DNA from: JAFGVL01 sp031553685
GTDB taxonomy: Bacteria; Bacteroidota; Bacteroidia; Bacteroidales; Paludibacteraceae
Assembly: GCA_031553685.1 (NCBI GenBank)
Contig: JAVBLE010000019.1
Span: 1 to 64,000, forward strand
Length of the DNA stretch: 64,000 nucleotides
Reading direction: 5' to 3'
The notes below the pieces were generated by a model, which was not told where the DNA came from, did not search any database, and worked only from the letters and a program-made list of their open reading frames with translations. Shown here in pieces: positions 33,308 to 42,347 of this stretch. Position 1 is the stretch's first letter, and every line of letters starts with the position of its first letter. A program made the translations under genes and the position numbers.

Positions 33308-33337
33308 TGTGCGATAACAAATTATGCCGTATTTTTG
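33308..33337 (+). promoter_or_regulatory. promoter of the DUF4924-like gene
   Basis: TATTTTTG at 33330-33337 (followed by C) with TTG at 33308-33310, 19 bp apart. It ends 23 bp before the chosen start codon, which supports the start at 33361. Confidence 0.55.
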
Positions 33338-33360
33338 CGAACAAAAACATCCATTATTTT

Positions 33361-33906
33361 ATGTTTATTGCTCAACAAAAAAAGGCGGAGAATGTTGCTG
33401 AATATATTTTGTATATGTGGCAAGTGGAAGATTTAATTCGCGCCAATAACCTGGATATTAGCAAAATAAAAGAGACTATTATTTCTAAATTCAATCTTCC
33501 AGCAGAACAGGAAAAGGAACTAAGCACTTGGTACGAAAATCTGATAGAAATGATGCGTGCCGAGAACGCAACGCAAAGTGGTCATTTGCAAATAAATAAA
33601 AATACTATTATTAATTTAACCGACCTACACAAACAACTGCTTTTTTCGCAGCAGGCTGCCGATTATAGCGCTGCTTTTTACAAGGCATTACCTTTTATAG
33701 CTGAATTAAAAGCAAAACAAAATGTTGATACAGAAAGTGATATTGAAGTGGCTTTTAATTTTTTATATGGGCTTTTATTGCTGAAATTACAACAAAAAGA
33801 AATTTCGGAAGCCACACAACAAGCACAAACATTTATTTCTAAGTTCATTGCTTTATTAGCTCTAAAATATAAACAAGTACAAAATGGTGATTTAAAATTT
33901 GATTAA
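33361..33906 (+). CDS. DUF4924-like protein
   Basis: 181-residue helical cytosolic protein that I associate with the Bacteroidota family DUF4924: opening MFIAQQKKAENVAEYILYMWQVEDLIRANNLD, later HLQINKNTIINLTDLHKQLLFS and FYKALPFIAELKAK. No enzymatic motif is visible. The start at 33361 is chosen because a promoter ends just upstream and the opening matches the family. It lies 42 bp upstream of rfbA, which has its own possible -7 element (TATTTTTG at 33913-33920). Confidence 0.7.
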   Translation: MFIAQQKKAENVAEYILYMWQVEDLIRANNLDISKIKETIISKFNLPAEQEKELSTWYENLIEMMRAENATQSGHLQINKNTIINLTDLHKQLLFSQQAADYSAAFYKALPFIAELKAKQNVDTESDIEVAFNFLYGLLLLKLQQKEISEATQQAQTFISKFIALLALKYKQVQNGDLKFD

Positions 33907-33948
33907 AAATTGTATTTTTGTGCTCATTAAAATAAAAAAGATCCAATT

Positions 33949-34827
33949 ATGAAAGGAATTATCCTCGCCGGAGGTTCGGGAACGCGCCTCTACCCGATTA
34001 CAAAGAGTATTTCGAAACAAATTGTGCCGGTTTACGACAAACCGATGATTTACTACCCAATGTCTGTTCTTATGTTGTCCGGCATTAAAGAAATTTTAAT
34101 CATATCGACTCCACAAGATATTCATTTGTACGAAAACCTGTTTGGAAATGGCTCTGATCTTGGTTTGAAATTGGAATATGCCATTCAACCTTCGCCGGAC
34201 GGACTGGCACAGGCGTTCATTATCGGTGAAAAATTTATCGGTTCAGACAGTGTTTGTATGGTGCTGGGCGATAATATTTTCTATGGTTTACATTTTTCAA
34301 AACAGTTAGAAAAAGCTGCCGAACTGAAAGATGGCGCAACTGTTTTCGGGTATTATGTGAATGACCCTGAGCGATATGGCGTTGCGGAGTTTGATGAAAC
34401 CGGCAAAGTTTTGAGCATTGAGGAAAAGCCACTGAAACCGAAATCGAATTGGGCGGTAACCGGCTTGTATTTTTACGGAAACGATGTGGTAGAAAAGGCG
34501 AAAGGTTTGAAACCATCGGCGCGCGGCGAGTTGGAAATCACAGATTTAAACCGCTTGTATTTGGAGGAAGGACGATTGGATGTGGAATTGCTGGGGCGTG
34601 GCATGGCTTGGTTAGACACTGGAACTCATGACAGTTTGCTCGAAGCGTCGAATTTTATTTCTACCATTCAAAACCGACAAGGCTTGCAAGTGGCTTGTTT
34701 GGAGGAAATTGCTTACCATAAGGGTTATATCACCCGCGAAAAATTGCTCGAACTGGCAGAGCCTTTGAAGAAAAATCAATATGGACAATATTTGATTAAG
34801 ATTGCAAACGATAAAAATTTAAAATAA
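33949..34827 (+). CDS. rfbA: glucose-1-phosphate thymidylyltransferase
   Basis: 292-residue enzyme that makes dTDP-glucose from dTTP and glucose-1-phosphate, the first step to dTDP-rhamnose. MKGIILAGGSGTRLYPITKSISKQIVPVYDKPMIYYP is the nucleotide-binding signature. MVLGDNIFYG carries the metal-binding Asp, EEKPLKPKSNWAVTGLYFYG the sugar site and AWLDTGTHDSLLEASNFI the C-terminal conserved part. Length is standard. rfbC follows after 82 bp. Confidence 0.96.
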   Translation: MKGIILAGGSGTRLYPITKSISKQIVPVYDKPMIYYPMSVLMLSGIKEILIISTPQDIHLYENLFGNGSDLGLKLEYAIQPSPDGLAQAFIIGEKFIGSDSVCMVLGDNIFYGLHFSKQLEKAAELKDGATVFGYYVNDPERYGVAEFDETGKVLSIEEKPLKPKSNWAVTGLYFYGNDVVEKAKGLKPSARGELEITDLNRLYLEEGRLDVELLGRGMAWLDTGTHDSLLEASNFISTIQNRQGLQVACLEEIAYHKGYITREKLLELAEPLKKNQYGQYLIKIANDKNLK

Positions 34828-34909
34828 TTTTTTGATAGAATTTATAGGATCGACAGATATGAAATCTGTCTGTCATTCCTGCAAATTTTGTTAATTCTGT
34901 CTTAATGAT

Positions 34910-35464
34910 ATGGAAATAATAAAAACAGAAATCCCTGATTTAGTTATTATAAAAAATAAAGTATTTGAAGATGCACGGGGATATTTTACCGAGTCGTACA
35001 ACGCGAAGACTTTCAAAGCAAACGGGATAGACATTGATTTCCGTCAGGACAACCGCTCAAAATCATCTTATGGTGTAATTCGCGGACTGCATTATCAACT
35101 TAATCCGGCAAGTCAAAGCAAATTAGTGTCAGTCATTGTGGGCAAAGTATATGATGTGGCAGTTGATTTGCGCAAAGGTTCGCCAACATTCGGCAAATGG
35201 GTTGGAGTGGAACTTTCGGACGAAAATCATTTGCAATTTCTTATTCCACAAGGATTTGCGCATGGTTTTTCGGTGATGAGCGAAACAGCTATTTTCAGCT
35301 ACAAATGTGATAATTTCTACACACCCGAACTCGACAGAGGTATTATGTACAATGATCCGGCGTTGAATATTGATTGGAAAATTCCTGCCGATAAAGCACT
35401 GATTTCTGATAAAGATTTGAAACATCCTCTTTTGGCTGATGCTGAAATGAATTTTAATTTTTAA
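34910..35464 (+). CDS. rfbC: dTDP-4-dehydrorhamnose 3,5-epimerase
   Basis: 184-residue cupin-fold epimerase, third step to dTDP-rhamnose. DVRGYFTES appears here as DARGYFTESYN. Catalytic His is in RGLHYQLNP, and FLIPQGFAHGFSVMSETAIFSYKCDNFYTPELDRGI is the conserved second half with the catalytic Tyr. Length typical. Its stop is 3 bp before the fic gene, so both are co-translated or at least co-transcribed. Confidence 0.95.
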   Translation: MEIIKTEIPDLVIIKNKVFEDARGYFTESYNAKTFKANGIDIDFRQDNRSKSSYGVIRGLHYQLNPASQSKLVSVIVGKVYDVAVDLRKGSPTFGKWVGVELSDENHLQFLIPQGFAHGFSVMSETAIFSYKCDNFYTPELDRGIMYNDPALNIDWKIPADKALISDKDLKHPLLADAEMNFNF

Positions 35465-35467
35465 GAA

Positions 35468-36187
35468 ATGGATAATTTCCGGTTATATCTTTTAGAAGAA
35501 AAACAAGCGAAGCGGAAAGGTGGTTTGTATCATAAAACGCAAGTGAATCTTGCCTATAATTCGAACCGAATGGAAGGCAGCCGCCTGACCGAAGAGCAAA
35601 CGCGCTATATTTTTGAAACTCGAACCATTGGTTTTAAAGAAGAAGAAGCTGTGCCTGTAGATGATATAATCGAAACCTCCAATCACTTCGTCGCTTTCGA
35701 TTATCTGCTTGATACAATTGATAAGCCGCTTTCGAATGATATTATCAAAGAGTTTCATAAGATATTGAAAAACAGCACATCCGATGCTTCAAAAGCATGG
35801 TTTGCAGTTGGCGATTGGAAAAAAATGGCAAACGAAGTAGGCAATATTCAAACTTCGTTGCCCCAAAATGTAGAAAACGATATGTGCGAACTCAATGATT
35901 GGTACAGCGCATTATCTGAAATATCGTTTGAGAACATTGTTGAATACCATTATCGTTTTGAAAAAATACATCCGTTTCAAGATGGTAACGGCAGGGTTGG
36001 TCGCCTGCTTATGTTTCGCGAATGTTTGCGAAACGACATTGTTCCTTTTATTATCAATAATGATCACAAACAGTTTTACCTTCGCGGATTGCGTGAATTT
36101 GAAACTGTACGAGAATATTTGATTGACACTTGTTTTTCGGCACAAGATACTTATGCCGAGTGGATCAAATATTTTTATTCAGAATAA
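35468..36187 (+). CDS. fic: Fic-domain protein (AMPylator type) with inhibitory motif
   Basis: 239-residue Fic enzyme, expected to transfer AMP or a related group to a protein hydroxyl. The active loop HPFQDGNGRVGR starts at His168 and is intact. Near the N-terminus, SNRMEG (Ser32 to Gly37) fits the inhibitory helix consensus (S/T)xxxE(G/N), so this is a self-restrained class II type, where the Glu blocks ATP. No antitoxin gene is adjacent. It sits between rfbC (3 bp) and rfbD (17 bp), so it is embedded in the dTDP-rhamnose operon. Whether it acts on a rhamnose enzyme or only shares the transcript is unknown. Confidence 0.88.
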   Translation: MDNFRLYLLEEKQAKRKGGLYHKTQVNLAYNSNRMEGSRLTEEQTRYIFETRTIGFKEEEAVPVDDIIETSNHFVAFDYLLDTIDKPLSNDIIKEFHKILKNSTSDASKAWFAVGDWKKMANEVGNIQTSLPQNVENDMCELNDWYSALSEISFENIVEYHYRFEKIHPFQDGNGRVGRLLMFRECLRNDIVPFIINNDHKQFYLRGLREFETVREYLIDTCFSAQDTYAEWIKYFYSE

Positions 36188-36204
36188 ATATATTTTAAAA
36201 CCCC

Positions 36205-37065
36205 ATGAAAAAAATGCTTATAACCGGTGCCAACGGACAACTTGGCAACGAGATGCGTGTGCTCTCGGCAAAATACCCGCAATACGAATATATCTTTACC
36301 GATGTAGCCGAGCTGGATATCTGCAAAAAAGCCGCAGTGCTTGACTTCGTTTCGGCACAAAAGCCTGATTTCATTGTAAACTGTGCTGCCTATACTGCTG
36401 TAACCAAAGCCGAAGAAGAAACCGGATTAAACTACGCTATCAATCGTGATGCAGTACAAAACCTGGGCGAAGCAGCCACGAAAGCAGGAGCTAAAATGAT
36501 TCATGTTTCCACCGATTATGTTTTTGATGGGAAAGGCTATTTGCCTTATACAGAGGATATGCCGATTAATCCAGAATCGGCTTACGGAAAGTCGAAAGCT
36601 GAGGGAGAAAAAGCATTGATAAGTGTTTGCAAAGAAAGTATTATTTTGCGTACCTCTTGGTTGTACTCGAGTTTTGGAAATAACTTTGTAAAAACAATGC
36701 TCAAACTTGGTCGTGAGAGGGAAAAACTAACCGTAATTTTTGACCAAATAGGAACACCAACTTATGCCGCCGATTTGGCTTCGGCTATTATGCAAATTAT
36801 TGATAGCGGTAAATTTGAGGCTGGTATTTATCATTTTTCTAATGAAGGCGTTTGCAGTTGGTACGACTTTACCAAATCAATTCATAAACTATCCGGGATT
36901 ACCTCCTGTAAAGTTTTGCCACTCGAAACAAAGGATTATCCCGATCAAACCCCTCGCCCATTTTACAGCGTGCTGAACAAAGCCAAAATAAAGGCGGTTT
37001 ATGACTTGGATATTCCGCATTGGGAGGAAAGTTTGGAGAGATGTTTAGCTATTTTGAATAAATAG
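36205..37065 (+). CDS. rfbD: dTDP-4-dehydrorhamnose reductase
   Basis: 286-residue short-chain dehydrogenase, last step to dTDP-rhamnose. LITGANGQLGNEM binds the NAD(P)H; catalytic Tyr and Lys are in SAYGKSKAEGE; STDYVFDG and RTSWLYSSFGNNFVKTML are conserved. Length standard. It ends the rhamnose cluster. rfbB (dTDP-glucose 4,6-dehydratase), which would make the second step, is not in this window and must be elsewhere. Confidence 0.95.
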   Translation: MKKMLITGANGQLGNEMRVLSAKYPQYEYIFTDVAELDICKKAAVLDFVSAQKPDFIVNCAAYTAVTKAEEETGLNYAINRDAVQNLGEAATKAGAKMIHVSTDYVFDGKGYLPYTEDMPINPESAYGKSKAEGEKALISVCKESIILRTSWLYSSFGNNFVKTMLKLGREREKLTVIFDQIGTPTYAADLASAIMQIIDSGKFEAGIYHFSNEGVCSWYDFTKSIHKLSGITSCKVLPLETKDYPDQTPRPFYSVLNKAKIKAVYDLDIPHWEESLERCLAILNK

Positions 37066-37101
37066 ATACAGAAAAAGCGCAATTTTAGGTTGCGTCATTT
37101 T

Positions 37102-37839
37102 CTATTTAAATTCCGCAACCAATCGTTCCGCCTCTGCCAAACTATCTAACTTTCCTACATCTATCAACTTCAAATCTTCTTTTTCGAAGCCAATTATCTT
37201 TTCTTCTTTGCAAATAGAAAGGTAAAAATCGATGATAGAGAATTTGCCATTCCAATCGCCCATCAAATCGAATATTTGAGGCGAAAGAATATGAATGCCG
37301 GAAAAGGCAAGTGATTGATAATCTTCAATATTTATATCTTTTAGTGGCGATTTGGTTTCTCCGGTCGAAGCGTTCAGCCAACCTTTCAAGTTGTTTGCTT
37401 TGTCAAAAAGAAGATAACGCGATGATTTCCGATTGCTAACTAAAAGAGTAGCTAATGCATTCTTTTCTTGATGAAAAGTATATAATTCAGCTAAATCTAC
37501 ATTGGATAGAATATCTACATTATGTACTAAAAACGGCTTGCCATCATCGAAAAACAAAGCGGCTTTTTTTATTCCTCCTCCTGTTTCGAGCAACTGTTCG
37601 CGCTCGTCGGAGATTTCGATACGGATACCGAAATTGTTTTTTTCTTGCAGAAAATCTATTATTTGCTCTGCAAAATGATGTACATTCACAATGATTTCGT
37701 CGAACCCTGCCGCTTTCAGTTTCAGAATAACATGTTCCAACAACGGTTTCCCGGCAATAGTAACCATTGCTTTGGGCATGTTATCGGTGAGGGGTTTGAG
37801 GCGCGTGCCGAGACCGGCAGCAAAAATCATGGCTTTCAT
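37102..37839 (-). CDS. sugar-1-phosphate nucleotidyltransferase (MurU/NDP-sugar type)
   Basis: 245-residue nucleotidyltransferase. MKAMIFAAGLGTRLKPLTDNMPKAMVTIAGKPLLEH is the pyrophosphorylase signature, and the start at 37837-37839 fits it exactly. Metal-binding Asp is in FLVHNVDILSN. It resembles MurU and mannose-1-phosphate guanylyltransferases. In Bacteroidota MurU works with the kinase AmgK in cell-wall recycling, but no AmgK gene lies next to it here. Convergent with rfbD, separated by 36 bp. Exact substrate not assigned. Confidence 0.8.
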   Translation of the reverse strand: MKAMIFAAGLGTRLKPLTDNMPKAMVTIAGKPLLEHVILKLKAAGFDEIIVNVHHFAEQIIDFLQEKNNFGIRIEISDEREQLLETGGGIKKAALFFDDGKPFLVHNVDILSNVDLAELYTFHQEKNALATLLVSNRKSSRYLLFDKANNLKGWLNASTGETKSPLKDINIEDYQSLAFSGIHILSPQIFDLMGDWNGKFSIIDFYLSICKEEKIIGFEKEDLKLIDVGKLDSLAEAERLVAEFK

Positions 37840-37920
37840 GTTTTTTAGACTTTTAGAACAAAGAGCCAAGAATCAAGATTGATTGTCTTGTGTCTTGGTT
37901 CTTTGTTCTTGGTTCTTCGT

Positions 37921-39675
37921 TTATTTTTGAATATTTACGACCAAATTCAATTCATTCAATTGTTTATCATCAATCAACGATGGTGCATCAATCATCACAT
38001 CGCGACCAGAGTTGTTTTTAGGGAAGGCAATGCAATCGCGAATGCTGTCCAAGCCCGCCAACAATGACACAAAACGGTCGAGGCCGAAAGCGATACCGCC
38101 GTGTGGCGGAGCACCGAATTTAAAGGCATTCATCAAGAACCCGAATTGATATTCGGCTTGTTCTTTGGTAAAGCCAAGGCATTCGAACATGGTTGCCTGC
38201 AAGTCTTTATCATGGATACGGATAGAACCGCCACCAAGTTCCACACCGTTAATTACCATATCGTAGGCATTGGCGCGAACGGCTCCCGGATTGGTTTTCA
38301 TCAGCGCAAGGTCTTCTTTCTTGGGCGATGTAAACGGATGGTGCATGGCCGAATAGCGTTGGTTCTCTTCGTCCCATTCCAACAATGGGAAATCGACCAC
38401 CCAAAGCGGGGCATATACTTCTTTGTTTCTCAAACCAAGACGGCTACCCATTTCGAGGCGAAGTTCGCAAAGCGCACGCAGTGTTTTATCTTTTTCGCCC
38501 GAAAGGATTAGAATCAAATCGCCCGGTTTAGCATTGGTTTTATCTGCCCAAACTTTCAAATCGTCCTGCGAATAGAATTTATCCACCGACGATTTCAACG
38601 AACCATCCGCCTCATATTTTACATACACCATGCCCTTTGCCCCTATTTGCGGACGCTTTACAAAGTCGGTCAAGGCATCCAGCTCCTTGCGGGTATAAGC
38701 GGCACACGCTTCGGCACAGATAGCACCAACATATTCGGCTTCGTTAAATACAATGAAATCGCGCGTTTTAGCTTCGGCGGTTATATCCACGAAGCGCATT
38801 CCGAAACGAATATCCGGCTTGTCGCAACCGTAAAACTCCATGGCTTCGGAGTAAGGCATGCGCAAGAAAGGGTCTTTGAAATCAATGCCTTTGATGTTTT
38901 TAAAGACTTCTTTTACCAATCCCTCAAACATATTCAGGATATCTTCCTGCTCTACAAACGACATTTCGCAGTCTATTTGGGTAAACTCCGGTTGCCGGTC
39001 GGCACGAAGGTCTTCGTCGCGAAAACATTTCACAATCTGAAAATAGCGGTCGAAACCGGATACCATCAACAACTGCTTGAATGTTTGCGGCGATTGCGGA
39101 AGGGCATAAAATTCGCCCGCATTCATGCGGCTTGGCACCACGAAATCGCGGGCACCTTCGGGGGTAGATTTAATCAAAACAGGTGTTTCGGTCTCTATAA
39201 AATCTTTTGAGATTAAATAATTGCGGGTTTCAAAACACAAGCGGTTGCGAAGTTCCAAGTTCTTGCGCACAGCCGCACGCCGAAGGTCTAAGTAGCGGTA
39301 TTTCATGCGGAGTTCATCGCCTCCATCGGTTTCGTCTTCAATAGTAAACGGTGGAACTTCAGAAGCATTGAGAATGATTAATTCATCTGCAATGATTTCG
39401 ATATCACCGGTAGGCATTTTAGGGTTTTTGCTGCTGCGTTCAGCAACCTTTCCGGTTACCTGAACGACAAACTCGCGCCCCAACTTTTGTGCTTTCTCAC
39501 TGAGTTCTGTATTTACAGCCTCATCAAAAGCCAACTGGGTAATGCCGTAGCGGTCGCGCAGGTCGACAAAGGTCATTCCGCCCAGTTTGCGTGTTCGTTG
39601 TACCCATCCGGCAAGCGTTACGGTATTGCCTGTATTTTCGATGCGGAGCTCGCCGCAGGTATGTGTTCTGTACAT
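37921..39675 (-). CDS. aspS: aspartyl-tRNA synthetase
   Basis: 584-residue class II synthetase. The start at 39673-39675 gives MYRTHTCGELRIENTGNTVTLAGWVQRTRKLGGMTFVDLRDR, the N-terminal OB-fold anticodon-binding domain. Motif 2 lies in FRDEDLRADRQPEFTQID and motif 3 in GIAFGLDR. The GAD insertion domain of bacterial AspRS is present between them. It is a bacterial-type enzyme of normal length. Confidence 0.96.
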   Translation of the reverse strand: MYRTHTCGELRIENTGNTVTLAGWVQRTRKLGGMTFVDLRDRYGITQLAFDEAVNTELSEKAQKLGREFVVQVTGKVAERSSKNPKMPTGDIEIIADELIILNASEVPPFTIEDETDGGDELRMKYRYLDLRRAAVRKNLELRNRLCFETRNYLISKDFIETETPVLIKSTPEGARDFVVPSRMNAGEFYALPQSPQTFKQLLMVSGFDRYFQIVKCFRDEDLRADRQPEFTQIDCEMSFVEQEDILNMFEGLVKEVFKNIKGIDFKDPFLRMPYSEAMEFYGCDKPDIRFGMRFVDITAEAKTRDFIVFNEAEYVGAICAEACAAYTRKELDALTDFVKRPQIGAKGMVYVKYEADGSLKSSVDKFYSQDDLKVWADKTNAKPGDLILILSGEKDKTLRALCELRLEMGSRLGLRNKEVYAPLWVVDFPLLEWDEENQRYSAMHHPFTSPKKEDLALMKTNPGAVRANAYDMVINGVELGGGSIRIHDKDLQATMFECLGFTKEQAEYQFGFLMNAFKFGAPPHGGIAFGLDRFVSLLAGLDSIRDCIAFPKNNSGRDVMIDAPSLIDDKQLNELNLVVNIQK

Positions 39676-39837
39676 ATTAAGTAGCCCCACCAACCTCCCC
39701 AAGGGGAAGCTTTCTTAGCCTGTGTGGGTTAGGGTTAAATTATCTTGCTGTTTTTTTTAAAATTTATAGAGAAAATAGAGTTGCAAAAGTAAGTATTTTC
39801 AAGGATTGAGGCAAACTGAAAAGTTGAAATTTATTCC

Positions 39838-39845
39838 TATATTTG
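39838..39845 (+). promoter_or_regulatory. -7 element upstream of the GtrA-family gene
   Basis: TATATTTG, followed by C, matches TAnnTTTG and lies 21 bp before the start codon. A clear -33 element is not visible. Confidence 0.45.
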
Positions 39846-39866
39846 CACTAATCAAATGCCAAGCAA

Positions 39867-40301
39867 ATGTCTCTCAAAAAAATAATTGAAAGTAAAAAAA
39901 CTCATGAATTTATTCGTTTTGCAGGCGTAGGAATCATTGCTACAGGCATTCATTATGGTGTATACTTAATTCTCTTACATTTTTTGATACCCAATATTGC
40001 TTATACAATTGGCTATGCAGTAAGCTTTTGTGTCAACTTTATTTTAACCAATCTGTTTACTTTCAAAACACAACCGAATGTAAAACGCGGCATTGGCTTT
40101 ATGGCAAGTCACGCAATTAATTACGGATTACATATGGGTTTGCTTAACTTGTTCATATATTTATCAATACCCGAAAAATATGCCCCAATACCTGTATATA
40201 TGATAGCCATTCCGGTAAATTTCTTGTTAGTCCGATTTGTTTTTAAATCAAAATGGGCTGGAAATAATGAAGAAGTGAAAAATAATTCAAACCATACATG
40301 A
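39867..40301 (+). CDS. GtrA-family membrane protein
   Basis: 144-residue inner-membrane protein with four transmembrane segments (about 15-38, 43-62, 75-97, 105-127). FIRFAGVGIIATGIHYGVYLILL and YAVSFCVNFILTNLFTF are typical of GtrA, thought to flip or help move lipid-linked sugars for cell-envelope glycan modification. It is followed by a polyprenol-type glycosyltransferase, the usual partner, 69 bp downstream. Confidence 0.88.
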   Translation: MSLKKIIESKKTHEFIRFAGVGIIATGIHYGVYLILLHFLIPNIAYTIGYAVSFCVNFILTNLFTFKTQPNVKRGIGFMASHAINYGLHMGLLNLFIYLSIPEKYAPIPVYMIAIPVNFLLVRFVFKSKWAGNNEEVKNNSNHT

Positions 40302-40370
40302 ACATAATATAGAATTGGAAAATTCTTTTCAATTTTGATTTCTTAATTCCTATCTCTTAATTCGACTTTT

Positions 40371-41303
40371 ATGCAATCATTAAGTGTTATAGTACCCTGT
40401 TACAACGAAGAAGCGGTTATTCAAACCACTTACGAAAGACTAAAAAGGGTCTTAGATGAATCGAAAAATCCATCGCAAATCATCTTTGTAAATGATGGAA
40501 GTACCGACCGAACGCAAGATATACTGAAATCCATTGCCTCCGTTGACAAGCGCGTTAAGCTGATTAACTTTTCCCGAAATTTCGGACATCAGCCTGCTGT
40601 AACGGCAGGTATCAATCATTGCGAAACCGATCTCGCCGTTATTATAGATGCCGACCTGCAAGATCCTCCTGAACTTATCCCTGATTTACTGAAGGTACAA
40701 GAGGAAGAGCAAGCCAATGTCGTATATTGTGTGCGAAAAAGACGCGAAGGCGAAAGCAAATTCAAACTATGGTCAGCAAGAGTATTTTACCGCATACTGA
40801 ACCGTTTGTCGGAAGTGAAATTTCCGGTAGATACGGGTGATTTCCGTTTAATTGATGCCAATATTATCCACGAATTCAATAATTTAAAAGAAAGAGGAAA
40901 GTATATTCGCGGATTAATTTCGTGGGTTGGATATAAGCAAGTCCCTTTTTATTATGAAAGAGATGCCCGTTTGGCTGGCGAAACCAAATATCCGTTTAAA
41001 CGAATGATTGGTTTTGCAACAAAAGCATTGTTTTATTTCTCGAAAAAACCTTTGACTATGGCAACCGGCATTGGTTTTGTTGCCGTTATTTTAGGAATGA
41101 TCCTGGCGCTGTGGTATTTCTTTGGGAAAATATTTGGCTATACCCATGCCGATGCCGGATTTACTTCCATTATGATAATTGTTATTTTCTTTGGTGGAAT
41201 ACAACTGCTTACCATTGGGATATTGGGACAGTATCTTGGTATTTTGTTCGATGAAATTAAAAAACGACCCGAATATATTGTGAAGGAACGGGTAAATTTT
41301 TAA
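40371..41303 (+). CDS. GT2 polyprenyl-phosphate glycosyltransferase (GtrB/DPM1-like)
   Basis: 310-residue membrane glycosyltransferase. The GT-A domain has LSVIVPCYNEEAVI, IFVNDGSTDRTQD, DADLQDPPELI and FSRNFGHQPAVTAGINH, including the DxD metal site. Two C-terminal transmembrane segments follow (MATGIGFVAVILGMILALWYFF and MIIVIFFGGIQLLTIGILGQYL), as in GtrB and DPM1-like enzymes. It transfers a sugar to a polyprenyl phosphate on the cytosolic face; GtrA, encoded just upstream, would flip it. Confidence 0.92.
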   Translation: MQSLSVIVPCYNEEAVIQTTYERLKRVLDESKNPSQIIFVNDGSTDRTQDILKSIASVDKRVKLINFSRNFGHQPAVTAGINHCETDLAVIIDADLQDPPELIPDLLKVQEEEQANVVYCVRKRREGESKFKLWSARVFYRILNRLSEVKFPVDTGDFRLIDANIIHEFNNLKERGKYIRGLISWVGYKQVPFYYERDARLAGETKYPFKRMIGFATKALFYFSKKPLTMATGIGFVAVILGMILALWYFFGKIFGYTHADAGFTSIMIIVIFFGGIQLLTIGILGQYLGILFDEIKKRPEYIVKERVNF

Positions 41304-41315
41304 GGTAAAATAAAA

Positions 41316-41356
41316 ATGGCAAGAAAGTGAGTTTTTTTCACTCACCTTCTCGCCAT
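41316..41356. terminator. hairpin between the convergent GT2 and fabD genes
   Basis: ATGGCAAGAAAGTGAG pairs with CTCACCTTCTCGCCAT except at two positions, loop rich in T. It serves as the likely bidirectional terminator. The following words (GATCTCGCTATCT) recall the 11965-12045 repeat. Confidence 0.55.
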
Positions 41357-41372
41357 CTTACGATCTCGCTAT

Positions 41373-42245
41373 CTATTGATTTACTGTTACATCTTTATTA
41401 ATTTTGCCTACCAAGCCTTGAAGCACTTTGCCCGGACCAAGTTCGGTAAATTCTGTTGCACCATCGGCAATCATATTTTGTACCGATTGTGTCCAGCGAA
41501 CCGGAGCAGTCAGTTGGGCTATCAAATTGGCTTTGATTGCTTGCGGGTCGGTTTGTGGTTTGGCATCCACATTTTGATACACCTTATAAACAGGTTTGTT
41601 GAAAGCCGTAGCAGCAATAGCCGCTTCCAACTCTACACGCGCAGGCTCCATCAATGGCGAGTGGAATGCTCCTCCTACCGGCAAGCGCAAAGCTCGCTTC
41701 GCTCCTTTTTCCTTCAATACCTCACAGGCTTTTTCCACGCCCGCTATCGAACCTGAAATCACCAATTGTCCCGGACAGTTATAATTAGCCGCTACAACTA
41801 CTTCGGGGATTGCTGCACAAGTTTCTTCCACCACAGCATCGTCCAACCCAAGCACGGCTGCCATTGTGCCTTCTACACTATCGCAAGCGGCTTGCATAGC
41901 CAATGCACGGGCAGAAACCAATTTCAATCCATCTTCAAAGCTCATGGCTCCGGCAGCCACCAAAGCCGAAAACTCACCCAATGAGTGTCCGGCGACCATA
42001 TCGGGCTTAAAGTCGGCACCCAAAGTTTTGGCTAAAATAACCGAGTGTAGAAATACGGCGGGTTGTGTTACTTTCGTTTGGCGAAGGTCTTCGTCGGTTC
42101 CGGCAAACATCAAATCGGTAATGCGGAAGCTAAGAATTTCGTTGGCTTTTTCAAACATTTCTTTGGCAAGTGCCGAGTTTTCGTACAGGTCTTTGCCCAT
42201 ACCTACAAATTGGGCGCCTTGCCCCGGGAATACAAATGCTTTCAT
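41373..42245 (-). CDS. fabD: malonyl-CoA:ACP transacylase FabD
   Basis: 290-residue cytosolic enzyme that loads malonyl groups onto acyl-carrier protein for fatty-acid synthesis. FPGQGAQFVGMGKDLYE is the N-terminal signature, GHSLGEFSAL contains the catalytic Ser88, and GAFHSPLM holds the His. Complete, and of usual length. It stands alone, away from other fab genes. Confidence 0.95.
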   Translation of the reverse strand: MKAFVFPGQGAQFVGMGKDLYENSALAKEMFEKANEILSFRITDLMFAGTDEDLRQTKVTQPAVFLHSVILAKTLGADFKPDMVAGHSLGEFSALVAAGAMSFEDGLKLVSARALAMQAACDSVEGTMAAVLGLDDAVVEETCAAIPEVVVAANYNCPGQLVISGSIAGVEKACEVLKEKGAKRALRLPVGGAFHSPLMEPARVELEAAIAATAFNKPVYKVYQNVDAKPQTDPQAIKANLIAQLTAPVRWTQSVQNMIADGATEFTELGPGKVLQGLVGKINKDVTVNQ

Positions 42246-42304
42246 ATATTTTTACAAGTATTTTTGTGGTGCAAAAGTAGTTTTTTCTGTTCAAATAACA
42301 AACA

Positions 42305-42335
42305 AACCCGTTTTAGAAAGTATCTAAAACGGGTT
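42305..42335 (-). terminator. terminator of the hepT/mntA pair
   Basis: Perfect 13-bp stem AACCCGTTTTAGA / TCTAAAACGGGTT with a 5-nt loop, 12 bp past the hepT stop, followed by T-rich sequence on the reverse strand. Confidence 0.75.
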
Positions 42336-42347
42336 GCAAATTAGTTT

